Part shown: in pieces, positions 23,618 through 31,999 of the stretch | Layout: each line of letters begins with the position of its first letter | Position numbering within the stretch: the first letter of the stretch is position 1 | Source of the DNA: Clostridiales bacterium | GTDB lineage: Bacteria > Bacillota > Clostridia > Christensenellales > DTU072 | Length of the DNA: 59,636 nt | Reading direction: 5' to 3' | NCBI GenBank assembly: GCA_012841525.1 | Contig: DUUO01000012.1 | Span: forward strand, 1-59,636 | Position numbers and translations under genes: made by a program | The notes under the pieces: model-generated | The model's input: the letters and a program-made list of their open reading frames with translations, nothing else | Database searches by the model: none | Told to the model about the DNA's origin: nothing

Positions 23618-23675
23618 CTTAAATCAAATTTTAACTAATGCATTCAAAAGAATAACTTAAATTAAAGTTTAACAA
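23600..23675 (+). repeat. 3'-end echo of exporter ATPase gene (2 x 38 bp)
   Basis: Bases 23600-23637 contain the final codons ATG TAC TCA AAA GAA and stop plus 20 bases. Bases 23638-23675 repeat this directly as ATG CAT TCA AAA GAA and stop with the same trailing CTTAAAT.AAA.TTTAAC. The second copy lies wholly beyond the real stop. Confidence 0.85.
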
Positions 23676-23721
23676 AATATTTTAATACAATTTCTCCTTT
23701 TTGAATAAAATTAAATTATTA

Positions 23722-23761
23722 TGCCACTTGAAAGACATCTAAGTCAATTATTCATGTGGCA
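23722..23761. terminator. Inverted repeat between convergent exporter and glf genes
   Basis: TGCCACTTGAA (23722-23732) pairs with TTCATGTGGCA (23751-23761), 10 of 11 positions, around an 18-nt loop with an inner GAC/GTC pair. No clean T tract follows on either strand, so it is a weak or shared terminator at best. Confidence 0.35.
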
Positions 23762-23788
23762 CTATTAATGTAATCCCTATTTTAAAAA

Positions 23789-24901
23789 TTAAATTATATC
23801 TGGACCAAATTCTTTTCTTGCCATTTCAAAGGCAGTTTCAATTATTTTGTCCATATCGTAATATTTATAATTTGCAAGCCTTCCACCAAATAAAACATTA
23901 GGATTTTTACTAGCAAGATCTGCATATTTTTCATAAATAGCATTGTTTTTATCATCATTAATTGGATAATATGGTTCACTACCTTTAGTCCAAGTTAGAG
24001 GGTATTCTTTTGTTATTATTGTTCCTTTACATTTATTGAAAGTAAAGTGCTTATGTTCTATTATCCTTGTATATGGAATTTCTTTTTCCGTATAATTTAC
24101 AACTGCAACTCCTTGAAAATTATCTTCATCTAAAATGCTTTCTTCAAATCGTAATGAACGATAGGAAAGCATGCCATAACAATAATCAAAAAACTCATCT
24201 ATAGCTCCAGTATATACTACTTTAGTTGCCAAATTATCATAATATTCTCTGTCATCAAAATAATTTGAATTGTATTTTTGATCTATTCCCTCTAGCATAT
24301 TTTCAAATATTTTAGTATATCCTTTGGCTGGGATACCTTGATATTTATCATTAAAATAATTATTGTCATAAACAAATCTTAAAGGTAAACGTTTAATAAT
24401 AAATGCTGGTAAATCCGTGCAACTGCACCCCCATTGTTTTTCAGTATATCCCTTAATTAATTTTTCATATATGTCTACGCCAACTAAACTAATTGCTTGT
24501 TGTTCAAGGTTTTTAATTTCAGTTACCCCTTTTCTTTGTGATGCTATTTTATCTTTTGCTTCTTGTGGTGTTATGACATCTTTCCACATTTTAGAAAATG
24601 TATTCATATTAAAAGGCAAATTATATACTTCCCCTTTATACTTTGCAATTGGACAATTTACAAAATTATTAAATTCTCCAAATTGATTTATATATGACCA
24701 AACTTTTTCATTACTTGTGTGAAAAATATGAGCGCCATAAACATGAACCATTATTCCATTTTTTTCTTCAGAATATGCATTTCCTCCAACATGCGATCTT
24801 TTTTCAATTACCAAGCATTTCTTTCCCGCTTTAGTCGCAAGGTTTGCAAAAACCGAACCGAAAAAACCACTGCCTACAATTAGATAATCATACTTCTTCA
24901 T
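23789..24901 (-). CDS. glf: UDP-galactopyranose mutase
   Basis: 370 residues of the flavoenzyme that interconverts UDP-galactopyranose and UDP-galactofuranose. The FAD-binding N-terminus is YDYLIVGSGFFGSVFANLAT, followed by VIEKRSHVGGNAYSEEKNGI, VHVYGAHIFHTSNEKVWSY, and the C-terminal GGRLANYKYYDMDKII. The start at 24901 is chosen because AAAGGG lies 5 nt upstream; an in-frame ATG eight codons earlier has none. It implies that the polysaccharide contains galactofuranose. It follows the polyamine operon on the same strand but belongs functionally to the polysaccharide locus. Confidence 0.95.
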   Translation of the reverse strand: MKKYDYLIVGSGFFGSVFANLATKAGKKCLVIEKRSHVGGNAYSEEKNGIMVHVYGAHIFHTSNEKVWSYINQFGEFNNFVNCPIAKYKGEVYNLPFNMNTFSKMWKDVITPQEAKDKIASQRKGVTEIKNLEQQAISLVGVDIYEKLIKGYTEKQWGCSCTDLPAFIIKRLPLRFVYDNNYFNDKYQGIPAKGYTKIFENMLEGIDQKYNSNYFDDREYYDNLATKVVYTGAIDEFFDYCYGMLSYRSLRFEESILDEDNFQGVAVVNYTEKEIPYTRIIEHKHFTFNKCKGTIITKEYPLTWTKGSEPYYPINDDKNNAIYEKYADLASKNPNVLFGGRLANYKYYDMDKIIETAFEMARKEFGPDII

Positions 24902-24988
24902 ATTTGCCCTTTCTATATTTTTCACACTTTCAATTAAATATTTTTGTTATTATATAAATTCATTAATATCTTTTAATTAATATAAGAA

Positions 24989-26479
24989 TTATTCGTCATC
25001 TCCTATTTTTTCTTCATCATTACCATCTTCTGAATCTTCTTCCTCTGATTCTTCGTCGTCTTCTTCTTCATCATAGTCATCATCTTCATCTTCTTCGCTT
25101 TCTTTTGAACTATCTGCAAACTTTGTTATTTTGCCTTTTCTGCTTGTCTTTTTAAGGACTATAACGACAACTACTACTATTACAATAACACCTGCTAAAA
25201 CACCAAAGACAATACCTAGAATTTTGCTTGTATTTCCATAGTTTTTAACTCTTTCCCACATTGTAATTATATCTGATTCCTTATCTCCGAAATCTCTCAT
25301 AACTGCAAGATTTTGATTATCTAAATTTGGATATGCAATTTCATCGTTAAAATATTCTTCTATATCATCTATTTCCAATTCATCTTTTATTATTTCAACA
25401 GCATCTTCACTATTTCTTAAAGCATCTTGTTTTACGGCAGATGTATATCCTATATACATACTGTTTCTTGCTGCAATTACTGGATCGCAAAGAAAATCTA
25501 TAAATTTATGTGCAAGATCAACATTTGTAGAACCTTTTGCGATAACCCAACCATCATACCAAATATTTCCGCCTACTTCAGGGACAAAATAGTCTAAATC
25601 TTCATTTTTCCACATTGATGCAATAGCATCACCACTCCAAGCAAGATTAGCATATGCATCGCCTTTTTCCATTTCGCCCTTGCCATCATCTACTTCATAT
25701 TTTTTCAAAGCTTTGTTTTTCTTTTGTTCAATTAGACAATCTTCAATTAATTTTAATAATTCATCATCTGTATTGTTAATTAATTCTTCAATTGGCATTT
25801 TGTCATATTTGTCAGGTAATTTTTTTGTCTCTTTAAGATAGAGTACGGTTGCAACCATTGCATCTCTCACACTATCTTTCATTAAAACCTTTTTTTCTAA
25901 TTTTTCATTTTGAAGGTGATTCCATAAAAGGCCATATCCTGCTTTTTCTGCATCTTCTGGGGTAACTGCTTTTGTATTATACATAACACCAAGTGTTCCA
26001 TACATATATGGGACAGTATATTCATTCATAGAGCCTTTACCATTATTATCTCCAAAAACATTATTCATTTTTTCATAAAGTTTTTGTTCAACATTTGCAA
26101 TATTTGGGAGTTTTGATAAATCTAATTTTTGAATTTTATCTTCTTTAATTAATTTTTCAATAGCGTAATCACTTGGGCATAGAATATCAACTTTTGCATC
26201 GCCATTTAACATGTTTAACATAAGTTCATTAGTATCAGCGGTTATATATATAACTTGAACACCAGGATTTGCTTTTTCAAATTCTTTTACAACAGAATCA
26301 AAATTATCATCGGCTTTTGCTATATAGTCACCCCAATTCAAAATATGTAAAACTTGCTTTCCTTCAACAGGCTTATCAACATCTACATTATCTTTTTGAC
26401 AAGCAACTAATAGCACAACACTTGATGCTAATATGCAAATTAATATTACACTTACTAAAACCTTCAAACTCTTTTTCAT
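24989..26479 (-). CDS. potD: Polyamine ABC transporter substrate-binding lipoprotein with C-terminal membrane anchor
   Basis: 496 residues. A type II signal peptide ends in the lipobox LLVAC (Cys27). The spermidine/putrescine-binding fold follows, with LHILNWGDYI, VIYITADTNELMLNML, LCPSDYAIEKLI, GTLGVMYNTKAV and NIWYDGWVIAKGS. Unlike ordinary PotD (~350 residues), it continues with a TM helix (ILGIVFGVLAGVIVIVVVVV, ~residues 420-445), a basic stop (LKKTSRKGK) and a ~45-residue tail of almost only Asp, Glu and Ser. The tail would be cytosolic. The start at 26479 has GGAG six nt upstream. It is the last gene of the pot operon. Confidence 0.9.
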   Translation of the reverse strand: MKKSLKVLVSVILICILASSVVLLVACQKDNVDVDKPVEGKQVLHILNWGDYIAKADDNFDSVVKEFEKANPGVQVIYITADTNELMLNMLNGDAKVDILCPSDYAIEKLIKEDKIQKLDLSKLPNIANVEQKLYEKMNNVFGDNNGKGSMNEYTVPYMYGTLGVMYNTKAVTPEDAEKAGYGLLWNHLQNEKLEKKVLMKDSVRDAMVATVLYLKETKKLPDKYDKMPIEELINNTDDELLKLIEDCLIEQKKNKALKKYEVDDGKGEMEKGDAYANLAWSGDAIASMWKNEDLDYFVPEVGGNIWYDGWVIAKGSTNVDLAHKFIDFLCDPVIAARNSMYIGYTSAVKQDALRNSEDAVEIIKDELEIDDIEEYFNDEIAYPNLDNQNLAVMRDFGDKESDIITMWERVKNYGNTSKILGIVFGVLAGVIVIVVVVVIVLKKTSRKGKITKFADSSKESEEDEDDDYDEEEDDEESEEEDSEDGNDEEKIGDDE

Positions 26480-26552
26480 TTTTATCTCCATTTAATTGTT
26501 CTATAATTTATTTGTTTATTAATACCACAATCATTTTTTTATTCCATTTATA

Positions 26553-26700
26553 TTTATTGATTAATACATTCTACCTAATATTTATTAATTTATATATTCC
26601 ATCTAATATTTGTTAATTAATTTATATATTTCATCTAATATTTATTAATTAATTTATATATTCCATATAATATTTGTTAATTAATATGACCTATTTAATT
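26553..26700. repeat. 32-bp tandem repeat upstream of potD
   Basis: Units of about 32 bp (TTTRTTAATTAATTTATATA then TTYCATCTAATA) start at 26581 (shortened), 26609, 26641 and 26673, with a degenerate unit before 26581. They lie between potC and potD. Confidence 0.8.
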
Positions 26701-26746
26701 ATATTTTCACCCATTAATTAAACCTTAATATTAATAATCACTAATA

Positions 26747-27589
26747 TTATCTTTTAAGTTCAACAGCTTTTGCTTTTTTCTTCTTTGATTCTACAATTAC
26801 CTTTCTTGCATTTACGATTAAGACAACAGTTATAACAAGCATAATTATTATACTAGATACTGGGAACCAGTATGGTTTCATGCCATCTTGACCTTTTAGT
26901 GAAGAATATAGATATGTAGATAAAGTATCAATGCCTGATGAGCCTTTGTTAAATTGAGTAATAATAAAGTCATCAATTGATATTGTAAAAGCCATAGCAA
27001 AACCACTAATAATTCCAGGCAATATGTATGGAAGTACAACTTTGAATAAGGCTTTTATTGGGCTTGCACCAAGATCTAGTGCTGCTTCATATATTTGATT
27101 ATCCATAGATGCAAGTCTTGGCAAAACAGATAAAATTACATATGGTGTACAAAAAGTAATGTGTCCTAAAATAAGTCTTGTCCAGCCTTGTGGAAACTTA
27201 AATGCAGCAAAAAACAGCATAAATGATACAGCCATAACAGTTTCTGAATTAATTACTGGCATTTGGTTAACTCCATCTACTACCATTTTTGTTTTAGGTT
27301 TTAATTGATTAATTCCTATTGCTGCAATTGAGCCTAAGATAGTAGAAACAACGGATGCTATAATTGCAAGTACAAAAGTATTTTTCAAAGCTCTAAACAA
27401 ATCGTTTCTATTTGCTGGTGCAAAAATTGCTCTATATCCATCTAAAGTAAAGCCTTTAGAAAATGTAAAGTTACTATTATTTGAAAAAGAATATACTATG
27501 ACTAAAATTATTGGTAAATACAAAAATAGTAGTACCAACACTAGATAAAATACTGATAAAGATTTTTTTAATATTTCTTTTTTGTTCAT
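26747..27589 (-). CDS. potC: Polyamine ABC transporter permease
   Basis: 280 residues with six TM helices, matching PotC-type inner permeases for spermidine/putrescine import. The EAA loop DNQIYEAALDLGASPIKALF followed by KVVLPYILPGIISGFAMAF contacts the ATPase. SIDDFIITQFNKG is typical of PotC. AGGAAAA precedes ATG. It is separated from potB by ~170 bp of AT-rich DNA with an imperfect ~33-bp direct repeat (near 27650 and 27718), and from potD by a repeat array. Confidence 0.92.
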   Translation of the reverse strand: MNKKEILKKSLSVFYLVLVLLFLYLPIILVIVYSFSNNSNFTFSKGFTLDGYRAIFAPANRNDLFRALKNTFVLAIIASVVSTILGSIAAIGINQLKPKTKMVVDGVNQMPVINSETVMAVSFMLFFAAFKFPQGWTRLILGHITFCTPYVILSVLPRLASMDNQIYEAALDLGASPIKALFKVVLPYILPGIISGFAMAFTISIDDFIITQFNKGSSGIDTLSTYLYSSLKGQDGMKPYWFPVSSIIIMLVITVVLIVNARKVIVESKKKKAKAVELKR

Positions 27590-27762
27590 TTGTTTTTCCT
27601 ATTTATTAATTTTCGTTTTATTCTATGCTAATTGCCTTTTATCTTTTAAGCATTAATTTTTTGCTTTTTACACTTTTATTTTCAGCATATATTATATGTT
27701 TTATATTATTTTTTTAATCATTAATTTTTTATTTTTCATTTTATTTCATCAACCTATACTTT

Positions 27763-28602
27763 TTATAAAAGTGATGCAGAGTTGCTAGTTTTGTTTACTT
27801 TACTAATAAAAACATTAGATATTAATACTAAAATTAACATTATTAGTGACATAACTGATGCAACTCCTGATTGGTTATGCAATGTTTTTAAGTGAATTGA
27901 ATCACCAAAAAGTAAAATTTCACCGCCACCTAACATTTCTGATATTGCAAATGATGATATTGTTGGAATGAAAACCATAATAATACCACTAATAATTCCA
28001 GGTAAAGTTAAAGGTAGTATTACTTTAATAAATGCAAGGAAGCCACTTGCACCTAAATCTTTTGCTGCCTCAGAATAAGATTTATCAATACTAATTAATG
28101 ATGTGTGTATTGGTAAAATCATAAATGGTAAATGGTTGTATATCATACCAACAAGCAAAGAACCAAATCCTAAAGAAAGATTTAATGCATTAAATAGTTC
28201 TTTTAATGCCAAAGTTCTAAGCAAGAAGTTCACCCACATTGGAAGCAAAAAGAATATGATTATTATTCCACCAGACTTCATTTTCGATGTTACATATGCC
28301 ACAGGATAACCAATGACAAAGCAGGAAAGTGTTGTCAATATTCCTATTAATAATGATTGCCATAAAACTCTTAGTGAAACATTATCTTTTGCTAAAATAG
28401 CAAAGTTTTCAAAAGTAAAAGAACTAGTTTTATCACTAATGAAAGCATAGGCAATAATCATAACCAATGGTATTACGATAAATAAAAGCATAAAAAGAAT
28501 ATATGGATAAGCAAAAACTTTTCTATTTAATTTAATGTTTTTAATCTTATCAACACCTTTTTTGAAGATATTATCTTTTTTTATTTCAATATTTTTTTCC
28601 AT
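27763..28602 (-). CDS. potB: Polyamine ABC transporter permease
   Basis: 279 residues, six TM helices, PotB type. The N-terminus after a basic leader is FAYPYILFMLLFIVIPLVMI. The EAA loop is SYSEAAKDLGASGFLAFIKV followed by ILPLTLPGIISGIIMVF, and the C-terminal part contains SEMLGGGEILLFGDSI. It forms the membrane channel with PotC. The start at 28602 is preferred because GGAAAAC lies just upstream. A TTG at 28674 in the same frame would add 24 polar residues but has no visible RBS. potA ends ~98 bp upstream. Confidence 0.88.
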   Translation of the reverse strand: MEKNIEIKKDNIFKKGVDKIKNIKLNRKVFAYPYILFMLLFIVIPLVMIIAYAFISDKTSSFTFENFAILAKDNVSLRVLWQSLLIGILTTLSCFVIGYPVAYVTSKMKSGGIIIIFFLLPMWVNFLLRTLALKELFNALNLSLGFGSLLVGMIYNHLPFMILPIHTSLISIDKSYSEAAKDLGASGFLAFIKVILPLTLPGIISGIIMVFIPTISSFAISEMLGGGEILLFGDSIHLKTLHNQSGVASVMSLIMLILVLISNVFISKVNKTSNSASLL

Positions 28603-28700
28603 TTTAGTTTTCCGTTTATAAATAATATTTTTATTTTTTCCTTCACTGTCTATTTTTTCTGCTTTAATATCCAATATACTCCACTATCTTATTATGTTAT

Positions 28701-30575
28701 TTATATTTTCTTTTCCATGATAGCTTGTGCTTTTTCTGCTCTTTCAGGATCAATTTTTTCTATTTTGATGTCTTCTTTATTAAAGCTAAGTCCAACTCTG
28801 TCACCTTTTAGCCAATCATCTTCGGTATCTACGAAAAAGTTATAATAATTATCCGCTCTAATGATACATTGATAGTAATTGCCTTTATAAATACTTGAAA
28901 CAACTTGACCGCCAATTTTACCATCTTCTTCATCATCATGAACAATGACTTTATCAAATGCAATTGTAACTTTGACATCTGTTTCTGCTTCTAAGTCTGA
29001 AATACATTCAATTTCTTCATCGCAAATATCTACTAAGTTTTTATCTATCATCTTTGTAATAATTTCATTTGCAAGTCTTGATTTTTGCATTATATGCATA
29101 TCTGTAGGCTTAATAAATATTCCAATTTCCTCACCTACATCCCATTTTTCAGTTTCATGAATGATAATTTCAAGGTCATTAATATATGCAATAATTTCAA
29201 AATGGTCTCCCTTAAATACACATTTTTCTACAACTGCTTTTGCTTGAGATTTTTCAATATCAGGCGGAATAATATATATATCTTCTGGACGAATAACTAC
29301 ATCAACTGGTTCATTTTTCTTAAATCCTTTATCAACACATTCAAATTCGTGACCTAAAATTTCAACTTTGTAATCTTCAAGCATAACACCAGAAAAAATA
29401 TTACTTTCTCCAATAAAGTCTGCAACAAAAACATTTGCAGGTTCATCATAAATAACTTGAGGTGGTGCAATTTGTTGAATCAAACCATGCCTCATAACAA
29501 CTATTGTATCTGACATCGTCAACGCTTCTTCTTGATCGTGAGTTACATATACAAAAGTTATACCTAGTTTTTTATGCATATCCATTAATTCAATTTGCAT
29601 ATCTTGTCTCATTTTTAAATCAAGTGCACCTAAAGGCTCATCTAGAAGTAAAACTTGAGGTTCATTAACTAAGGCTCTTGCAATTGCAACACGTTGCTGT
29701 TGCCCACCAGAAAGACTACTAACATCTCTATGCCCATAACCTTCTAGATCTACAAGCTTTAAAACATTTTCAACCTTTGCTTTTATCTCTTGCTTTGTCA
29801 ATTTTCTAAGTTTTTCATATTCATTGCCTTTTTTATCTTTAATGACTCCATCTGGAATTCTTTTCAATTTCAAGCCAAATGCAATGTTTTTAAAAACATT
29901 TAAATGAGGAAATAGAGCATATCTTTGAAAGACTGTATTAACTGGTCTTTTATGTGGTGGAACATTGGTTACATCTGCACCATCTATAAAGACTTTTCCT
30001 TCACTTGGAGTTTCAAATCCTGCAATCATTCTAAGTGTCGTAGTTTTACCACAGCCAGATGGACCTAAAAGTGTAACAAATTCACCTTTTTTGATCTTTA
30101 ATGTTACATTTTTTGCAGCAGGCATATCGCCATAATATTTCGATACATTTTGAAGTTCAATAATTGGCTTTGGTGCCTTTTTAGCCTTTTTCTTTCCTTG
30201 CTTTTTGGCTACGCCCACACCACTTGTCTTTTTCTCTTTTTTTACTGCAACATCAACAACACTTCCGTCTGCTTGTTTTGTTGCTTTTGATTTTTCAGTA
30301 GCTGAATCATTTTTTGCAACATCGACTACATTTTCATCAGTTTTTTTTGTTGATTTTGATTTTTCAGCAACGACATCATTTGATGCAACACCAACTACAT
30401 TTGCATCAACTTTTTTTGTTGATTTTGATTTTTCAGCGACAGTATCATTTTTTGTAACATCAGCTACACTTCCATCCGCTTTTTTTGTTGATTTTGATTT
30501 AGTAACATTAACATCATTTTGAACAGATGCTATGTTTTCATTTACTGTATTAAGATCTTTAATTTCTTTTGTCAT
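28701..30575 (-). CDS. potA: Polyamine ABC transporter ATP-binding protein with repeat extension
   Basis: 624 residues, far longer than the usual ~370. Residues 26-115 are four 23-residue repeats of the form KSKSTKK.D..V..V..ND, then a Lys-rich linker. The ABC domain starts near 140: Walker [13 protein letters not shown]-loop [14 protein letters not shown], signature [15 protein letters not shown], Walker [13 protein letters not shown] and switch [14 protein letters not shown] domain follows (~400-470). An extra C-terminal region (~530-610, [20 protein letters not shown]) looks like a second TOBE-type domain. It energises polyamine import. GAGGG precedes the ATG. It is the first transporter gene after the XRE-cupin regulator. 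Confidence 0.92.
   Translation of the reverse strand: MTKEIKDLNTVNENIASVQNDVNVTKSKSTKKADGSVADVTKNDTVAEKSKSTKKVDANVVGVASNDVVAEKSKSTKKTDENVVDVAKNDSATEKSKATKQADGSVVDVAVKKEKKTSGVGVAKKQGKKKAKKAPKPIIELQNVSKYYGDMPAAKNVTLKIKKGEFVTLLGPSGCGKTTTLRMIAGFETPSEGKVFIDGADVTNVPPHKRPVNTVFQRYALFPHLNVFKNIAFGLKLKRIPDGVIKDKKGNEYEKLRKLTKQEIKAKVENVLKLVDLEGYGHRDVSSLSGGQQQRVAIARALVNEPQVLLLDEPLGALDLKMRQDMQIELMDMHKKLGITFVYVTHDQEEALTMSDTIVVMRHGLIQQIAPPQVIYDEPANVFVADFIGESNIFSGVMLEDYKVEILGHEFECVDKGFKKNEPVDVVIRPEDIYIIPPDIEKSQAKAVVEKCVFKGDHFEIIAYINDLEIIIHETEKWDVGEEIGIFIKPTDMHIMQKSRLANEIITKMIDKNLVDICDEEIECISDLEAETDVKVTIAFDKVIVHDDEEDGKIGGQVVSSIYKGNYYQCIIRADNYYNFFVDTEDDWLKGDRVGLSFNKEDIKIEKIDPERAEKAQAIMEKKI
30231..30500 (-). repeat. 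In-frame 69-bp repeats inside potA
   Basis: Four in-frame units of 69 bp (23 codons) encode the Lys/Ser/Asp-rich extension. The fourth is partly diverged into VKKEKKT. The open reading frame on the opposite strand here is a shadow of this repeat. Confidence 0.9.
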
Positions 30576-30621
30576 TTTGCCCTCATATTTAATGGTTAAA
30601 AATTAAATTTACTATTTTTGT

Positions 30622-30834
30622 TTATTTGTTTAATTTAAAGGTTATTACCAAGTTATATAATGCTTAATTTAGTTTTCTTTATTTAAAAGTTGCTTTGTGT
30701 TGTTACATTATATTATATCATTTTATTTTTTTGCTTATTTTAAGGTCATAATCCAAGTTATATAACATTTCATTCAGTCTACTTATTTAAGGGTTATTAT
30801 CCAAGTTATATAATGTTTCATTTAGTTTACTTAT
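30622..30834 (-). repeat. 3'-end echo array of the XRE-cupin gene
   Basis: Four degenerate units of 48-56 bp each start TTATTT(A) near 30622, 30678, 30734 and 30783. A fifth is the gene's own end at 30831. On the minus strand the unit at 30678 encodes VTTQSNF and a stop, against VTTPSNF and a stop in the gene, with two of three base differences synonymous. The other three share TATAACTTGG(A/T)(A)TAATAACC-TTAAAT, a shortened version. They occupy the leader of potA. Confidence 0.8.
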
Positions 30835-31368
30835 TTAAAAGTTACTTGGTGTAGTTACCCAAATTATAATTGACTCATTTTGTGCAAGATTTTGTATATG
30901 GTGATTTTTCTTTCCACTTATATAAAATGCTTCTCCTTTTTTTGCAATATATTCTTTTTCACCTACAACTATCGCCACTTTCCCTTTTAATACATAACCA
31001 AATTCTTCACCTTCAAATGGAAGTCTATCTGCTGATTTTGCACCTTCTGGCAAAGTTAACAAAATGGGTTCCATTTCATTTTTTTGTGAATTTGGTACAA
31101 GCCATGTGCTTTCAGCGTTTCCATGAGTAGAATTAAAAAAATCTTTTTTGCCAAAAACAATTTGCTCTTCCTTTTCAGTTGTGAAAAAACTTTCTAGCGT
31201 TTCACCAAGCACATTTAATATGTCAATTAAAGTTGCGATTGAAGGTGAGGCTAAATCATTTTCTAATAAAGAAATATATCCTTTTGTCAATTCACAACGT
31301 TGTGCTAACTCTTCTTGTGTTAAACCATATTGCAATCTCAATTCTTTAATTTTTCCACCAATATCCAT
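30835..31368 (-). CDS. XRE-family regulator with cupin domain (PuuR-like)
   Basis: 177 residues. An N-terminal HTH_3 domain (IGGKIKELRLQYGLTQEELA, then LTKGYISLLENDLASPSIAT) is joined to a C-terminal cupin (residues ~105-175, PFEGEEFGYVLKGKVAIVVG and GEAFYISGKKNHHIQN). This architecture is common in regulators set directly upstream of polyamine transport genes, where the cupin senses polyamine. The start at 31368 is chosen because AAGGAAAG lies upstream; an in-frame ATG eleven codons earlier has none. It probably controls the pot operon that follows on the same strand and its own expression. Confidence 0.9.
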   Translation of the reverse strand: MDIGGKIKELRLQYGLTQEELAQRCELTKGYISLLENDLASPSIATLIDILNVLGETLESFFTTEKEEQIVFGKKDFFNSTHGNAESTWLVPNSQKNEMEPILLTLPEGAKSADRLPFEGEEFGYVLKGKVAIVVGEKEYIAKKGEAFYISGKKNHHIQNLAQNESIIIWVTTPSNF

Positions 31369-31784
31369 TATTCTTTCCTTTATAAATTTTATTTGTGTCA
31401 ATTTTACTTTATGATTTTGATGTTTTATTTTTTATCTTTTTTAGTTATTTTGTCGTATTTTTATATGTTTTTTTCTTCATATTTTGTCTCAATATTTAAT
31501 ATAAAGCATTAAATTTTTGACATATATCGCATTGTCTCCATATAATATGTTAAGTTTTACAAATCTTTTTGATTAATAAAATCAAACTCACAAGTTGAAT
31601 TATATTAAACTTTTTGTTTTATTGCAACTATATTTTATATTGGTTTTTATGTGTTTGAAAATATTAAATTATACTTATTAATTTTAGAAGCATAATATAT
31701 GTATCTTTGGAAGATATGTAAAAAAAATTTGATATAAGCTACGTGGCTTTTAGAATATCTATAAAAATCTTGCATTGATATTTA
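31369..31784. other. Gene-free AT-rich interval before XRE-cupin gene
   Basis: No credible coding region. It contains a consensus-like plus-strand promoter (31517-31546) with no annotated gene after it and several AT-rich stretches. The giant gene's terminator follows at 31785. Confidence 0.6.
31517..31546 (+). promoter_or_regulatory. Orphan plus-strand promoter
   Basis: TTGACA (31517-31522), 18-bp spacer, TATAAT (31541-31546), both hexamers perfect. It points away from the XRE gene into a ~450-bp interval without a gene on this strand. Confidence 0.4.
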
Positions 31785-31819
31785 AATAAAAAGCCAAAGA
31801 CATAAATTAATCCTTGGCT
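31785..31819 (-). terminator. Terminator of the giant surface-protein gene
   Basis: On the minus strand AGCCAAGGA and TCTTTGGCT form a 9-bp stem (one G.U) around a 10-nt loop, followed by TTTTTATTT. It lies ~180 bp beyond the stop. Confidence 0.8.
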
Positions 31820-31852
31820 CAAATTTTAACTTTACTTTATTATTGTTATTTG

Positions 31853-31993
31853 TTTAGTTTTAATAAATTGTATTTTTAGTAATATATTTACTTATATAAA
31901 TTTAATTTTTTAAGATGTTCTTTAGTAACTATAAGCTAATTTTATTTTAACAAGTTTTGTTTTTAGTAATATATTTACTGATTTGAATTTATA
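31853..31993. repeat. Two-copy ~54-bp direct repeat after giant gene
   Basis: Copies at about 31853-31906 and 31940-31993 share TTTTTAGTAATATATTTACT with similar flanks (period 87 bp). They lie between the giant gene's stop and its terminator and are not copies of its coding end. Confidence 0.7.
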
Positions 31994-31999
31994 TAATTT

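Noticed and set aside
30205..30522. Ser/Thr/Phe-rich 105-residue reading frame on the plus strand
   Set aside because: It is the mirror of the potA 69-bp repeats, with no ribosome binding site and repeat-driven composition.
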